Assembly: GCA_029780115.1 (NCBI GenBank)
Contig: JAKOZG010000004.1
Coordinates: 592,839-656,838 of the forward strand
Source: Thermotogota bacterium
Lineage (GTDB): Bacteria; Thermotogota; Thermotogae; Petrotogales; Petrotogaceae
Length of the DNA stretch: 64,000 nucleotides
Direction of reading: 5' to 3'
The translations under genes were made by a program, and so were the position numbers. Numbering within the stretch: position 1 is the stretch's first letter; every line of letters begins with the position of its first letter. The notes under the pieces were generated by a model. It was not told the DNA's origin. It worked only from the letters and a program-made list of their open reading frames with translations, and searched no databases. Shown piece after piece: positions 51,653 to 61,304 of this stretch.

Positions 51653-52867
51653 CTACAATTCATGAATTTCCGATATATAATTTTTTAAATCAATTTCTAT
51701 CATAAAAGAACTTTTTGTGTCTTCTAATAGATAGGTTAATTTTTTATCTTTAAATTCTAAAAATTTAAAATTCTCTATATTTGTTAAACCTTCTCTAAAG
51801 TTACATAAATCTTTTACATGATCATAAATGGACATATTCCAACTTTCTTTATCCCAATTAAACGTTCTTCTACAATCAGGATCCCTTCCACCAAACATCC
51901 CTATTTCATCGCCATAATAGATAATTGGAATTCCCGGAAAAGTAAATTGAAGTGTAAACGCTATTTTAACTTTTTTATCGCTTTTAAGAATCCCTCTTAT
52001 TCGACTTGTATCATGACTTCCTAACATGTTCCAACATCTATTAAATCTAAGATGTTCTTTGTAACTTAGATTTTGCACAAAAGTATGAAGATCTATTGTC
52101 CCCTTCAGTAAGTTGATCACGTTATCTCGAAAAATATAATCCATCGCTCCATCGAAGGGATATTTTTCAAGTAGTTCATAAGGTAATCCCCAATATTCTC
52201 CAATTACAAATATATTTGGATTTATTCCTTTAGCTTCATTAATTAATTCTGAACAAAAATCAGGTTTGATGCACCAAGGCATGTCGAATCGCCAACCATC
52301 AATTCCTTTAGAGGTCCAGAATTTTACTACCTGTTTCAAATAATCTAATAGATCATTATTATCATGATTTAATTTTGGCAAATAATAAATTCCAGCATCT
52401 TCATAATTTGGATTAGGGAATCTTTTTATTGGAAAACCGTGGATATGGTACCAATTCCAATATTGTGAGGTCTCACCATTAATTTCACAATCTTTAAATG
52501 CCCAGAAACGGTCGCCAGTATGATTGAAAACGCCATCTAATAATAATTTCATGCCGTCATCATGCAAAGACTTCAATAGATCTTCAAAATCATCCATGTT
52601 ACCGAAGTTAGGATCTATTCTCATGTAATCTTGAGTATCGTACTTATGTGGAGATGGGGCTAAAAAAATTGGTGTCAAGTAAATGCAATTTATTCCCAAT
52701 TTTTTTAAATAAGGAATTCTATCTTTTATTCCTTTTAAGTTACCTCCAAAATGATCCCTTCTTGTAGGTTTTTCACCCCAATTTTTATATTTTTTTTGAT
52801 TATTGTTGACTTTATTAAAACGATCGGGAAAGATTTGATAAATTATCGTATTATCTCTACTCAACAA
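51653..52867 (-). CDS. GH13 alpha-amylase family enzyme (neopullulanase/cyclomaltodextrinase-like)
   Basis: 404 aa, a (beta/alpha)8 catalytic domain with only a vestigial C-terminal domain and no N-terminal domain or signal peptide, so cytoplasmic. Conserved regions: YQIFPDRF, DGVFNHTG, GWRFDMPW (nucleophile Asp), FVIGEYWG (acid Glu), MLGSHDTSRI (transition-state Asp). Smaller than neopullulanase. It would cleave maltodextrins taken up by the adjacent ABC importer. Starts 3 nt after the permease stop. Confidence 0.88.
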   Translation of the reverse strand: MLSRDNTIIYQIFPDRFNKVNNNQKKYKNWGEKPTRRDHFGGNLKGIKDRIPYLKKLGINCIYLTPIFLAPSPHKYDTQDYMRIDPNFGNMDDFEDLLKSLHDDGMKLLLDGVFNHTGDRFWAFKDCEINGETSQYWNWYHIHGFPIKRFPNPNYEDAGIYYLPKLNHDNNDLLDYLKQVVKFWTSKGIDGWRFDMPWCIKPDFCSELINEAKGINPNIFVIGEYWGLPYELLEKYPFDGAMDYIFRDNVINLLKGTIDLHTFVQNLSYKEHLRFNRCWNMLGSHDTSRIRGILKSDKKVKIAFTLQFTFPGIPIIYYGDEIGMFGGRDPDCRRTFNWDKESWNMSIYDHVKDLCNFREGLTNIENFKFLEFKDKKLTYLLEDTKSSFMIEIDLKNYISEIHEL

Positions 52868-52870
52868 TCC

Positions 52871-53701
52871 TCACTCCTTTAAACCTGAAGTTGATATTCC
52901 TTCAATAAAATATTTTTGGGCAATTATAAAAACAATTAAAGAAGGTAATATTGAAAAAATAGTTGCGGCTGATAGTAATTCCCATCTAATACCGTATCTT
53001 CCTTGAAAATATGACAAACCTACTTGAATAGTTCGCATTTTTTGAGAATCTGTGATTATTAAAGGCCATAGAAAATCATTCCAAGCAAATAAAAATGAGA
53101 ATAAAATGTTTGTTACCATTACTGGTTTTGAAAGTGGCAAAACTATCTGGAAAAACAGTCTAAACAAACCACAACCTTCCAATCTAGCAGATTCTTCTAT
53201 GCTACTTGGTATTGACAGGAAAAATTGTCGAAAAAGGAAAATAGCAAAAACACTTACTGCTCGAGGAACAATTAAAGCAGTATAAGTATCATACCATCCA
53301 AGGTTTTTTATTGTCAAAAAGTTGGGAATCATTTTGACGGAATCTGGTATCATCATTGTGATTAAAAAAATAATAAATAGAGCATCTTTAAATTTAAACC
53401 TAATCTTTGCAAAAGCATAACCAGCCATTGCTGAGAAAAGAGTCTGAAAAATAACTATGCCCAAAGACATAATTGTACTATTGAAAATATACCTAGCAAA
53501 AGGAACAGCGTTCCATGCTTCAATATAATTCTCAAAATAAAAATGCGTAGGAAATAACAAGGGAGCAGAAAAAATCTTTCCTGGTGGCTTTAAAGAGGTA
53601 GTAACGAGCCATAAAAAAGGCATTATAGAAATGAAAGCACCGATCACTAGAAAAATATATAAAAACACATTTTTTATAGAAAAAGATTTTTTATGCGACA
53701 T
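52871..53701 (-). CDS. ABC sugar importer permease (MalG type)
   Basis: 276 aa with six transmembrane helices. The EAA loop contacting the ATPase is IEESARLEGCGLFRLFFQIVLPLSKP. The ATG at 53701 has GGAGGGG; the start five codons earlier is inside the SD. Overlaps the MalF-type gene by 11 bp. No ATPase gene is in the operon, so a shared MsmK-like ATPase elsewhere is expected. Confidence 0.92.
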   Translation of the reverse strand: MSHKKSFSIKNVFLYIFLVIGAFISIMPFLWLVTTSLKPPGKIFSAPLLFPTHFYFENYIEAWNAVPFARYIFNSTIMSLGIVIFQTLFSAMAGYAFAKIRFKFKDALFIIFLITMMIPDSVKMIPNFLTIKNLGWYDTYTALIVPRAVSVFAIFLFRQFFLSIPSSIEESARLEGCGLFRLFFQIVLPLSKPVMVTNILFSFLFAWNDFLWPLIITDSQKMRTIQVGLSYFQGRYGIRWELLSAATIFSILPSLIVFIIAQKYFIEGISTSGLKE

Positions 53702-54602
53702 TTTTAACCCCTCCACCTGTATATTTCCATTGAACTATAGATAAAAAGAAAAGAATAACAAAAATTATTAGCGCGATCACAGAAGCATAACCTAGATTAA
53801 AATACTTAAAAGCATGTCTATATAGCAAAAATCCCAATACATCAGTAGCCCCTATTGGGCCTCCGTTAGTCATAGTATATATTAAATCAAAAACTTGAAA
53901 CGATTCAATAAAACCAGTAATTATTAAGAACAGTGATGAAGGTAATAAGAGAGGTAATTTTATATATCTGAAAAGATGCCATACGTTTGCCCCATCAACT
54001 TCAGCTGCTTCTAAATAACTTTTTGGAATATCTTGTAAAGCAGCTAAATATATCACCATACAAAAACCTATTCTTTTCCAAATTCCGACGATAGAAACTG
54101 AAAAAAGAGCCCAAGATGTGCTGTTTAACCATTGTGGCCCATTAATATTAAAATAGCCTAGTATTTTATTAATCACCCCATTGTAGGGATCAAACAAATA
54201 CTTCCATGTAATCCCTGAGGCAACACTTGGTGTCACAACTGGAATAAAGTAAAGTAATCTAAATAAGGATTTCCCTTTAAGGTCTTTATTCAATGCCAAT
54301 GCAATTAATAAACCTATGATCATCGAGAGAAAAGTAACTAACGAAGAATATATTAAAGTGACGATTATCGAGTTTCTCAATTCTGGATCCTTAAAAGCCA
54401 TAATGTAATTGTTAAATCCTACAAATTCTTTATTTGGACTGAATCCATTCCAATTAAAAAAGCTCAAAAAAAACGAATAGAATGCTGGAAACAAATTAAA
54501 AACAAAAATAATTATAATTGAAGGAATTAGAAAAATAGCCAATGAAAATCGTTCTTTTTTGAAAAAGAGGTGGGTCTGCGACCCACCCGTTTTTTTTGAC
54601 AT
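53691..54602 (-). CDS. ABC sugar importer permease (MalF type)
   Basis: 303 aa with six helices. EAA loop PKSYLEAAEVDGANVWHLFRYIKLPLLLP. Short N-terminus (no extra MalF periplasmic domain). Its first dozen codons contain a strong GC hairpin (54569-54587). Starts 4 nt after the binding-protein gene with only a weak SD, which with the hairpin suggests lower expression than the binding protein. Confidence 0.92.
   Translation of the reverse strand: MSKKTGGSQTHLFFKKERFSLAIFLIPSIIIIFVFNLFPAFYSFFLSFFNWNGFSPNKEFVGFNNYIMAFKDPELRNSIIVTLIYSSLVTFLSMIIGLLIALALNKDLKGKSLFRLLYFIPVVTPSVASGITWKYLFDPYNGVINKILGYFNINGPQWLNSTSWALFSVSIVGIWKRIGFCMVIYLAALQDIPKSYLEAAEVDGANVWHLFRYIKLPLLLPSSLFLIITGFIESFQVFDLIYTMTNGGPIGATDVLGFLLYRHAFKYFNLGYASVIALIIFVILFFLSIVQWKYTGGGVKNVA
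54569..54587 (-). other. Terminator-like hairpin inside the 5' end of the MalF-type gene
   Basis: 8-bp GC-rich stem GGTGGGTC / GACCCACC with a 3-nt loop. On the minus strand it is followed by TCTTTTTC, on the plus strand by CGTTTTTTTT. Lies in codons 6-12 of the permease gene, just after the binding-protein gene. Confidence 0.7.
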
Positions 54603-54606
54603 TCAA

Positions 54607-55842
54607 TCACTTCTTTCCCAACAACAAATCTACTTGGGATGCGGCTTCATTAAGTACTTCTTCAGGTGTCCCTTTTTTATATACTGCACTTATAATAGCT
54701 TTTGATACTATATCAGAAACTTGAGGATATTCTTTAATAGGAGGTCTAGCATGTGAATATTGCTGTACTTCTATAAACGGCAATAACAATCTATTTGTGT
54801 TTTTAATATATGCATTATAACTTTCATCAGTTGCCACAGATTTCTTTACTGGAATAAAACCAGTTGCTTTATCCCAATCTATCTGAACTTCTGTACTGGT
54901 AAACCATTTTACAAATTCCCAGGAAGCAGCTTCTTTTTCTTTAGTAGTGTTGAAAATAAATATCTGTTCCCCTCCCATGTTAGTGGCAGGGACACCATTT
55001 TCAGGGTAAGGAAAAATAGCGCTACCTAATTCGAAATTTACTTGAGCTGGGAAAAATTGTGTCATCCAAGATCCATCCATAACCATGGCAGCTTCACCAC
55101 GACTGAATAGTCCCCAAGGAGCTATTGGTGAAATCTTATGAGTATTAGTTAAATCAACCCAAAATTGAAGGGCTTGAACTCCAGCTTCAGAATTGAAAGA
55201 AGATTTTCTATAATTAGAGTTGGGATCCAGAAATTCTCCTCCAGCCTGCCAAAGAAAAATTTGCCACTGCCAAGTTGTACCTTCTCCTCCATCTAAATAT
55301 AACTCGTAACCAAATTTTCCTGTTTTTTCTTTAATAATTATTCCAAACTCAACGAGTTCGTCCCACGTTTTTGGTGGTTTTTCTGGATCTAAACCTGCTT
55401 TCTTGAAGAGATCTTTATTCCAAAACAACCCAAGGTTACTAGAACTTACTGGGATACTAAAAAGCTTATCTTCGACTTTGCCATAAACTAAAGTATTTTC
55501 ATAAAAATCATTTAAATCATAGTTATATTTTTCCACAAAAGGCATTAAGTCGATGACTTTTGCAGTATCAAGTATTAAAGGCATGCCGATAATATCTGAA
55601 ATCGCAAGATCTGGAGTTTGTCCTGACAGTATTGAAAGTTGAATCTTTGTTAGCAAATCTGATCCAGGTATAAAAACAGGTTGAACTTCAATGTTAGGAT
55701 GAGAAGCATTAAATTCTTTTACTAAAGATTCTAATTTTTTTCCATTCTCTCCATCCCAATAGTGCCAAAAAACTAACTCTGTCTTAGCAAACATAAAAAC
55801 ACTAAAAATTGCAATAACTAAACATAAAAACGCTTTTTTCAT
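54607..55842 (-). CDS. Extracellular sugar-binding protein of the ABC importer
   Basis: 411 aa, family 1 solute-binding protein. Signal peptide MKKAFLCLVIAIFSVFMFA with no lipobox cysteine, then TELVFWHYWDGENGKKLESLVKEFNASHPNIEVQPVF, the typical first strand and helix. DLAISDIIGMP and GEAAMVMDGSWM are further class motifs. The ATG at 55842 has AGGAGG 9 nt upstream; the 21-codon extension seen upstream has no SD of its own. Ligand inferred as maltodextrin or cyclodextrin from the GH13 gene. Confidence 0.92.
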   Translation of the reverse strand: MKKAFLCLVIAIFSVFMFAKTELVFWHYWDGENGKKLESLVKEFNASHPNIEVQPVFIPGSDLLTKIQLSILSGQTPDLAISDIIGMPLILDTAKVIDLMPFVEKYNYDLNDFYENTLVYGKVEDKLFSIPVSSSNLGLFWNKDLFKKAGLDPEKPPKTWDELVEFGIIIKEKTGKFGYELYLDGGEGTTWQWQIFLWQAGGEFLDPNSNYRKSSFNSEAGVQALQFWVDLTNTHKISPIAPWGLFSRGEAAMVMDGSWMTQFFPAQVNFELGSAIFPYPENGVPATNMGGEQIFIFNTTKEKEAASWEFVKWFTSTEVQIDWDKATGFIPVKKSVATDESYNAYIKNTNRLLLPFIEVQQYSHARPPIKEYPQVSDIVSKAIISAVYKKGTPEEVLNEAASQVDLLLGKK

Positions 55843-55907
55843 TTTCTCTCTTCCTCCTTTTGATTTATTTGTTCCATTTGCACTTCTTGATTTTTCAAAT
55901 TCCATAA

Positions 55908-56912
55908 CTACGCTGAATTTCTTCTAATTACCAAAGGATCAAATTTAACGGACTTTCTTGAAGACATAGAAAACTTCGAATTCATTTTGTCTAAAAGAAT
56001 ATTTGTAGCTAATTGACTCATTTCTTCAATAGGTTGTTTGATAGTTGTTAGTCCAATGTCTTCTGTCCAAGGCTGACCATCTACACCAACTATAAAAATA
56101 TCTTTTCCAACTTCCAAATTAAGGTTATTAGCTGCCAAAATTAATCCATAACCAAATAAATCCGTAGTTGCAAAAAATCCTACCGGAAATTTTTGAATCC
56201 TTTTCAAGATCGACATTGCCTCATTCAATGCATAGTGTAAGTTTAGTTCACTATGAAAAACTTTTTTGGAAGAAAAAGTTAGATTATTTTCTTTTAAAAC
56301 TTCTTCAAAACCCTCAATTCTTTTTTTAAAAACACCTGAAGTGAAAATAGTATCAGGTTCTATAAAAGTCATAACATATAAATTGGTTGTTTTTTCAAGT
56401 AAAATTTTCGCAGCGATTCTTCCAATAAGATGATTATCTATATAAACACAATCATAAAAATTTGATTCCATATCTATCAAGACAACAGGTTTTTCTGTAG
56501 GAACTACTCCATCTTTAAATAACTTTTGAACAGGAAGCGAAGACATAAGGATTCCATCAGAATGATATAGAATAGAGCTTTTTTCTAAGAATTTTTTTAA
56601 CCGATATTCTGAAAGTAAAGGAAATATAGAACTTTCATAATTATTTTCTATCAATACACAATCAACTGAGTTAATCAGTCTATCATAAAAATCTGTCCTT
56701 ATCATAGGGACTACTATCGATATAGAATTAGTTTTTCCTGAAACAAGTCCTCTAGCGTAGGTGTTTGGAACATATCCAAGAGTTTCAATCGCCTTAAGAA
56801 CCTTTTGCTTATTTTCTTTAGAAACGTTTTTTTCACCATTTATAACTCTTGAAACGGTTCCAACTGATACATTAGCTTCCTTTGCTACATCTTTAATAGT
56901 AACTCTGGACAT
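55908..56912 (-). CDS. LacI-family transcriptional regulator
   Basis: 334 aa. N-terminal helix-turn-helix MSRVTIKDVAKEANVSVGTVSRVINGEKNVSKENKQKVLKAIETLGYVPNTYARGLVSGKT with the hinge helix, then a periplasmic-binding-like sugar domain (DIFIVGVDGQPWTEDIGLTTIKQPIEEM). SD AAGGAGGT. First gene of the operon with the binding protein, two permeases and GH13 enzyme; its palindrome lies on its own leader. Confidence 0.95.
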   Translation of the reverse strand: MSRVTIKDVAKEANVSVGTVSRVINGEKNVSKENKQKVLKAIETLGYVPNTYARGLVSGKTNSISIVVPMIRTDFYDRLINSVDCVLIENNYESSIFPLLSEYRLKKFLEKSSILYHSDGILMSSLPVQKLFKDGVVPTEKPVVLIDMESNFYDCVYIDNHLIGRIAAKILLEKTTNLYVMTFIEPDTIFTSGVFKKRIEGFEEVLKENNLTFSSKKVFHSELNLHYALNEAMSILKRIQKFPVGFFATTDLFGYGLILAANNLNLEVGKDIFIVGVDGQPWTEDIGLTTIKQPIEEMSQLATNILLDKMNSKFSMSSRKSVKFDPLVIRRNSA

Positions 56913-56926
56913 AATTTACCTCCTTT

Positions 56927-56940
56927 TTGAAACGTTTCAA
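56927..56940 (-). promoter_or_regulatory. LacI-type operator
   Basis: Perfect 14-bp palindrome TTGAAACGTTTCAA with the central CG of LacI/CcpA-type sites. It lies 15 bp upstream of the lacI-type start codon and just downstream of the predicted transcription start. Confidence 0.85.
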
Positions 56941-56952
56941 TTTATTAAATAC

Positions 56953-56981
56953 ATTATATCTTTTCTTACTAAAACAGTCAA
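56953..56981 (-). promoter_or_regulatory. Promoter of the alpha-glucan operon
   Basis: Minus strand TTGACT (56976-56981), 17-bp spacer, TATAAT (56953-56958), followed by the LacI operator. Confidence 0.82.
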
Positions 56982-57101
56982 GAATGATTTCCACCGATTA
57001 GACAACTTTATACTGAAACACGGAGATTTAGAGTTAAATAAAAATTAATTTCTTTGTTTTCGTGGATTTTTATCAAAAATTTTTTCATAGTAAATATATT
57101 T

Positions 57102-57129
57102 TTGTGTTAGAATTAAGATACGATATTAA
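57102..57129 (+). promoter_or_regulatory. Possible glyA promoter
   Basis: TTGTGT (57102-57107), 16-bp spacer, TATTAA (57124-57129); a modest match. Confidence 0.35.
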
Positions 57130-57173
57130 TTACTTACTTATCTAAAAGACGTACATTTAAGAGGTGATGTTAA

Positions 57174-58445
57174 ATGTGGGAGGAAGTTAAAAACGTTGAT
57201 TCAGAAGTTTACGATATATTGTTAAAAGAACTCAAAAGGCAAGAATTTGGTTTGGAGTTAATTGCTTCAGAAAATTATGTTTCAAAGGCTGTTTTACAAA
57301 CTATGGGAAGTATATTTACTAATAAATACGCAGAGGGTTACCCTCGAAAAAGATATTATGGTGGTTGTGAATTTGTTGATGAGGTAGAAACATTGGCTAT
57401 TGATCGAGCTAAAGAACTTTTTCATGCTAGATATGCAAATGTTCAGCCTCATTCAGGTTCTCAAGCAAACATGGCAGTCTACTTTTCACTTATGAAACCA
57501 GGAGACACATTAATGGGAATGTCTTTAAATCACGGAGGTCATTTAACTCATGGTGCGCCTGTAAATTTTTCTGGAATGTTATATAACGTAGTAACGTATG
57601 GTGTAGAAGAAGAAACCGAGATAATTAATTATGACGAGGTAGAAAAATTAGCAATTTCTTCGAAACCTAAAGTTATTGTTGCTGGTGGAAGCGCATATTC
57701 TCGTATTATTGACTTTAAAAGATTTAGAGAAATAGCAGACAAAGTTGGGGCCTATCTTGTTGTTGATATGGCTCATTTTTCTGGATTAGTGGCTGCAGGG
57801 ATTCACCCTAATCCAATTGAATATGCCCACGTTGTAACCTCTACTACACATAAAACACTCAGAGGTCCCAGAGGAGGTCTCATCTTAACTAATGATAAAG
57901 AGCTTTCTAAAGAAATAAACAAAACAATTTTTCCAGGAATGCAAGGTGGTCCTTTGGAACATATAATTGCAGCAAAAGCAGTTGCTTTCAAAGAAGCTAT
58001 GAGTGAGGATTTTATAATCTATCAAAAACAGGTTGTGAAAAATGCTAAAAAATTAAGCGAAGAGCTTTCAGAAAAGGGTTTAAAAATTGTTTCTAACGGA
58101 ACAGATACTCATCTATTTTTAGTTGATCTATCAAATCTAAGCATCTCTGGTAAAGCCCTGGAAAAAGCCTTGGGAGAATGTAATATAACAGTCAACAAAA
58201 ATACTATTCCAAAAGAAACTCGCCCTCCTTTTGTTACTAGCGGAATAAGAGTTGGAACTCCGGCCGTAACTACTAGAGGTATGAAAGAAAAAGAAATGAC
58301 AAAAGTAGCTGAATTAATAATAAAAGTTACAAAGAACATTCAAGATGAGGAAGGAACACTTGACAAAAATCTAGTTAATGAAATAAAGAGTGAGGTATTA
58401 TTCCTTAGCCAAAGCTTTCCTATGTATGCAGATCTTTTGGAATAA
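57174..58445 (+). CDS. glyA: Serine hydroxymethyltransferase
   Basis: 423 aa PLP enzyme interconverting serine and glycine with tetrahydrofolate. [59 protein letters not shown], and [13 protein letters not shown] with the PLP-binding lysine at about residue 227. SD AGAGGTGATG. Single-gene unit, convergent with mrdA; only an all-AT palindrome (58457-58476) lies between them. Confidence 0.96.
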   Translation: MWEEVKNVDSEVYDILLKELKRQEFGLELIASENYVSKAVLQTMGSIFTNKYAEGYPRKRYYGGCEFVDEVETLAIDRAKELFHARYANVQPHSGSQANMAVYFSLMKPGDTLMGMSLNHGGHLTHGAPVNFSGMLYNVVTYGVEEETEIINYDEVEKLAISSKPKVIVAGGSAYSRIIDFKRFREIADKVGAYLVVDMAHFSGLVAAGIHPNPIEYAHVVTSTTHKTLRGPRGGLILTNDKELSKEINKTIFPGMQGGPLEHIIAAKAVAFKEAMSEDFIIYQKQVVKNAKKLSEELSEKGLKIVSNGTDTHLFLVDLSNLSISGKALEKALGECNITVNKNTIPKETRPPFVTSGIRVGTPAVTTRGMKEKEMTKVAELIIKVTKNIQDEEGTLDKNLVNEIKSEVLFLSQSFPMYADLLE

Positions 58446-58484
58446 ACGTTTTTATTTTAAATTTAATTAAATTTAAGTAGATTA

Positions 58485-60191
58485 TCAATAAAGATATTTT
58501 TCAACTAAATCATGCAGAATTTCACGAGCGACAGGAGCTGCGGTTGAAGCACCCATACCACCATATTCAACAAATACAACTATTGAATATTGAGGTTCTG
58601 TTGTAGGTAAAAATCCTGCAAACCATGAATGGGAATGCTTTTCTTTGTCAATTTGAGCAGTTCCTGTTTTTCCTGCTACAGTTATTGGAAAATCTTTAAA
58701 TGCGTCATAGGCGGTACCTTTTTCGTTTGATTCTCCATCATAAGTCGTAGCTTCAATCATCCCTTGGTAGATGTATTGCAAATATTCTTTGTTCATTTCA
58801 TAAGAATCTATTAAGATAGGTTCATATTCGTTCACTACATTTCCAAAAATATCTTCTTCCTTCATAAACAAATTAAATTTATAATAATTACCTCCTGTTG
58901 CTATTAGGTTATACATCCTTAAAATTTGTATAGGAGTCATAGTTGTTGCACTCTGACCGATATAAACTCTCAATGTTTCTCCAGGATACCAAACTTCGCC
59001 TAGATTTTCAAGTTTCCACTTTCTTCCAGGGAAATTTCCACTTTTTTCATAAGGAAGATCTATCCCTGTGGGTTCTACCAATTGGTACTCATGAGCATAT
59101 TCTTCTAAATAATCAATACCTAGTCTTTCACCTAACCAATAGTAGTAGCTGTTGACAGACGATCTAATTGACTTAACTAAGTTAGTCTCTCCATGTCCTA
59201 AAGGATTCCAATCTTCTAGTTGATCTATGATTTCCCCTTTGGAATTTCTCAAATAATATATACCTGTTGAATTAATAGTAGCATCCGGTGAGATTCCAGC
59301 TTCAAGAGCCGCGTAAGCAACAAAAGGTTTAATAATAGATCCCGGCGGATAATATGCTGAAATACATCGATTAACTAATATTTTATTTGGATCATTTAGT
59401 ATTTTTTTGTATTCAAGATTATCCATTCCTTCAGAAAACTTATTTGGATCAGGTGAAGGATAACTTACAAATACCAATATTTCACCAGTATTTGGATTAG
59501 AAATTATTATTGTTCCATTATGATTATATTTTTTCATATAATCATATGCCTTTATTTGCAGATCTAGATCTATACTTAAAACTATGTTGTTCCCAGGGAT
59601 GGGATAAGTTTTTTCTATTAATTGGGTAGTTCCTTTACTTGAAGACATAATCGACATTTTGTATCCATAATTCCCCCGTATTTTCTCATCATACACCAAT
59701 TCTAGCCCTGTTCTCGGATATCCTTCGTTATCAACATACCCCAAAATGTGATACAATGACTCATGAGCATACCTTCTGATAAGCTTTTCTTGAACTTTTA
59801 GGTTTGGATCAATGTCAGCTATTTTTAATGCCACAACAGAATTTATATTCAAATTAACTTTTTTTTGAAAGTTTAATTTATCAATGACCATGTAAGGATT
59901 ATCAACAACATCTTTTAAGATGGAGTATAATTTTTCCTCGGTGTCTTCTTCTAGGATGTTTCCTGAATTTGTTATTTGATAAATTGTTTCATTCCAAGCC
60001 AAAAGTTTCCCATTTCTATCATATATTTTTCCCCTTTCAGGTGGTTCAATAAAAATCTTGGTACTCAAATCTTGAACCTTTAAAGTATACTCCTCCCAGT
60101 CAATAACCTGAAGCTGAAAAGAGCGTAAAAATATCAAACAAAAAGAAATTAAAAATACCACAAACAAAAATTTAACTCGTTTCTCTTTCAT
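58485..60191 (-). CDS. mrdA: Penicillin-binding protein 2 (elongation transpeptidase)
   Basis: 568 aa, class B PBP cross-linking lateral-wall peptidoglycan with the rod complex. One N-terminal membrane anchor (residues 8-25), then the dimerisation domain (EPPERGKIYDRNGKLLAWN). Transpeptidase motifs: PPGSIIKPF (SxxK, about residue 285), SVNSYY (SxN) and AGKTGTAQ (KTG). Overlaps mreD by 20 bp. Last gene of mreBCD-mrdA. Confidence 0.94.
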   Translation of the reverse strand: MKEKRVKFLFVVFLISFCLIFLRSFQLQVIDWEEYTLKVQDLSTKIFIEPPERGKIYDRNGKLLAWNETIYQITNSGNILEEDTEEKLYSILKDVVDNPYMVIDKLNFQKKVNLNINSVVALKIADIDPNLKVQEKLIRRYAHESLYHILGYVDNEGYPRTGLELVYDEKIRGNYGYKMSIMSSSKGTTQLIEKTYPIPGNNIVLSIDLDLQIKAYDYMKKYNHNGTIIISNPNTGEILVFVSYPSPDPNKFSEGMDNLEYKKILNDPNKILVNRCISAYYPPGSIIKPFVAYAALEAGISPDATINSTGIYYLRNSKGEIIDQLEDWNPLGHGETNLVKSIRSSVNSYYYWLGERLGIDYLEEYAHEYQLVEPTGIDLPYEKSGNFPGRKWKLENLGEVWYPGETLRVYIGQSATTMTPIQILRMYNLIATGGNYYKFNLFMKEEDIFGNVVNEYEPILIDSYEMNKEYLQYIYQGMIEATTYDGESNEKGTAYDAFKDFPITVAGKTGTAQIDKEKHSHSWFAGFLPTTEPQYSIVVFVEYGGMGASTAAPVAREILHDLVEKYLY

Positions 60192-60585
60192 TTACAATCA
60201 ACCTCATGTTTACAAAATAAACTATTATCATTATAATCATGCCAATTAATGATGAAAAATAAGACTTGGTCATTATACTTAGCGAGAAAGAAAGCACGCA
60301 AAAAATAATCAAAGCTTTAAAAAAATTCATTCTCATATTTTTAAAAAGAAAATTTAGCATCAAAAAAATACCAAAAAAAAGAATTGCTGAAAAATTTAAC
60401 TCTAATCTTGTACTAAAATAAAAGATTGTATATAAGAAAGTATAGTAAAGAGGGAATATCTCAGAGTTTTCAAGTGCTATTATATAAACAACACAGATAG
60501 GAAAAACAAAAATTAAGGTTTCTCCTAACCATCTATCGAACGAGGCCGTAATTAATGCGAAAAGCAAATAAAAAACGTATTTCAT
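60172..60585 (-). CDS. mreD: Rod shape-determining membrane protein MreD
   Basis: 137 aa with about four to five hydrophobic helices and no soluble domain. Sequence conservation of MreD is low; the call rests on size, topology (RWLGETLIFVFPICVVYIIAL) and its position between mreC and mrdA. 25 nt after mreC. Confidence 0.82.
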   Translation of the reverse strand: MKYVFYLLFALITASFDRWLGETLIFVFPICVVYIIALENSEIFPLYYTFLYTIFYFSTRLELNFSAILFFGIFLMLNFLFKNMRMNFFKALIIFCVLSFSLSIMTKSYFSSLIGMIIMIIVYFVNMRLIVNERETS

Positions 60586-60610
60586 AGATTCATCTCACTT
60601 TTATACTAAA

Positions 60611-61294
60611 TTAATATGGGAAAATAAATACTACAAAGCTTTCGTTTCTGTATGGTTTAAAGAGGTAAAATTCTCCATATTTTGAAACTAAATCGCCAAC
60701 CAGAAATGCAGCTTCTTCATTTTCGTTTCTATTTTTTAAGTAAAATGGAAAATCTAAAAAAAGCTTTAAATCATCATGCGGTAGTCTGTAATCGTCAGGT
60801 ATTTCAACTAGAATATCTCCTCGATTTTCCTTTATCAAAACGTCTAAATTATGTATTCTACCAAAAAATCTTTGATTCCCCCAACCAACTTTTCTAACTA
60901 AAACGTTGTTAGAATAGACTTTTTCAACAAATCCAAGTAATACTCCATTTTCATTTACAACTAAGTAGTTTTCATTAATTTTGTCTCCGCTAGTTAATAT
61001 TGTTAACGTTCTATTAGTTTCTTTTAAAATTATACCCCAAGGAATGCTCATATTTAAGTTTTTCACTTCTTTACTTTCAATTATAAAAAAAGGTTCTTCT
61101 TCTACAATATGCATAATACTTTTTAACTTATCTTCAGTTAAACTTCGAGATTCAATCTTTGAGTATAAATTTGAAAACAAAAAATCACAGGGAAACATTA
61201 GGGTTTCCACAACGTTTAGGGCATTTGAGAATAAATTGAATAAAATTGAAACAAAAATTATTACAGCCAAAAAAAATAAACTCGAATTTTTCAT
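60611..61294 (-). CDS. mreC: Rod shape-determining protein MreC
   Basis: 227 aa, single N-terminal transmembrane helix followed by a periplasmic beta domain. YLVVNENGVLLGFVEKVYSNNVLVRKV corresponds to the MreC core (vnkG.v.G.V..v). Shorter than E. coli MreC, with little coiled coil. Directly after mreB (10 nt). Confidence 0.87.
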   Translation of the reverse strand: MKNSSLFFLAVIIFVSILFNLFSNALNVVETLMFPCDFLFSNLYSKIESRSLTEDKLKSIMHIVEEEPFFIIESKEVKNLNMSIPWGIILKETNRTLTILTSGDKINENYLVVNENGVLLGFVEKVYSNNVLVRKVGWGNQRFFGRIHNLDVLIKENRGDILVEIPDDYRLPHDDLKLFLDFPFYLKNRNENEEAAFLVGDLVSKYGEFYLFKPYRNESFVVFIFPY

Positions 61295-61304
61295 TTTATA
61301 ACTT

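Noticed and set aside
58457..58476. Perfect 20-bp all-A/T palindrome between glyA and mrdA
   Set aside because: All A/T and expected by chance in such DNA; could weakly act as a terminator but there is no further support.
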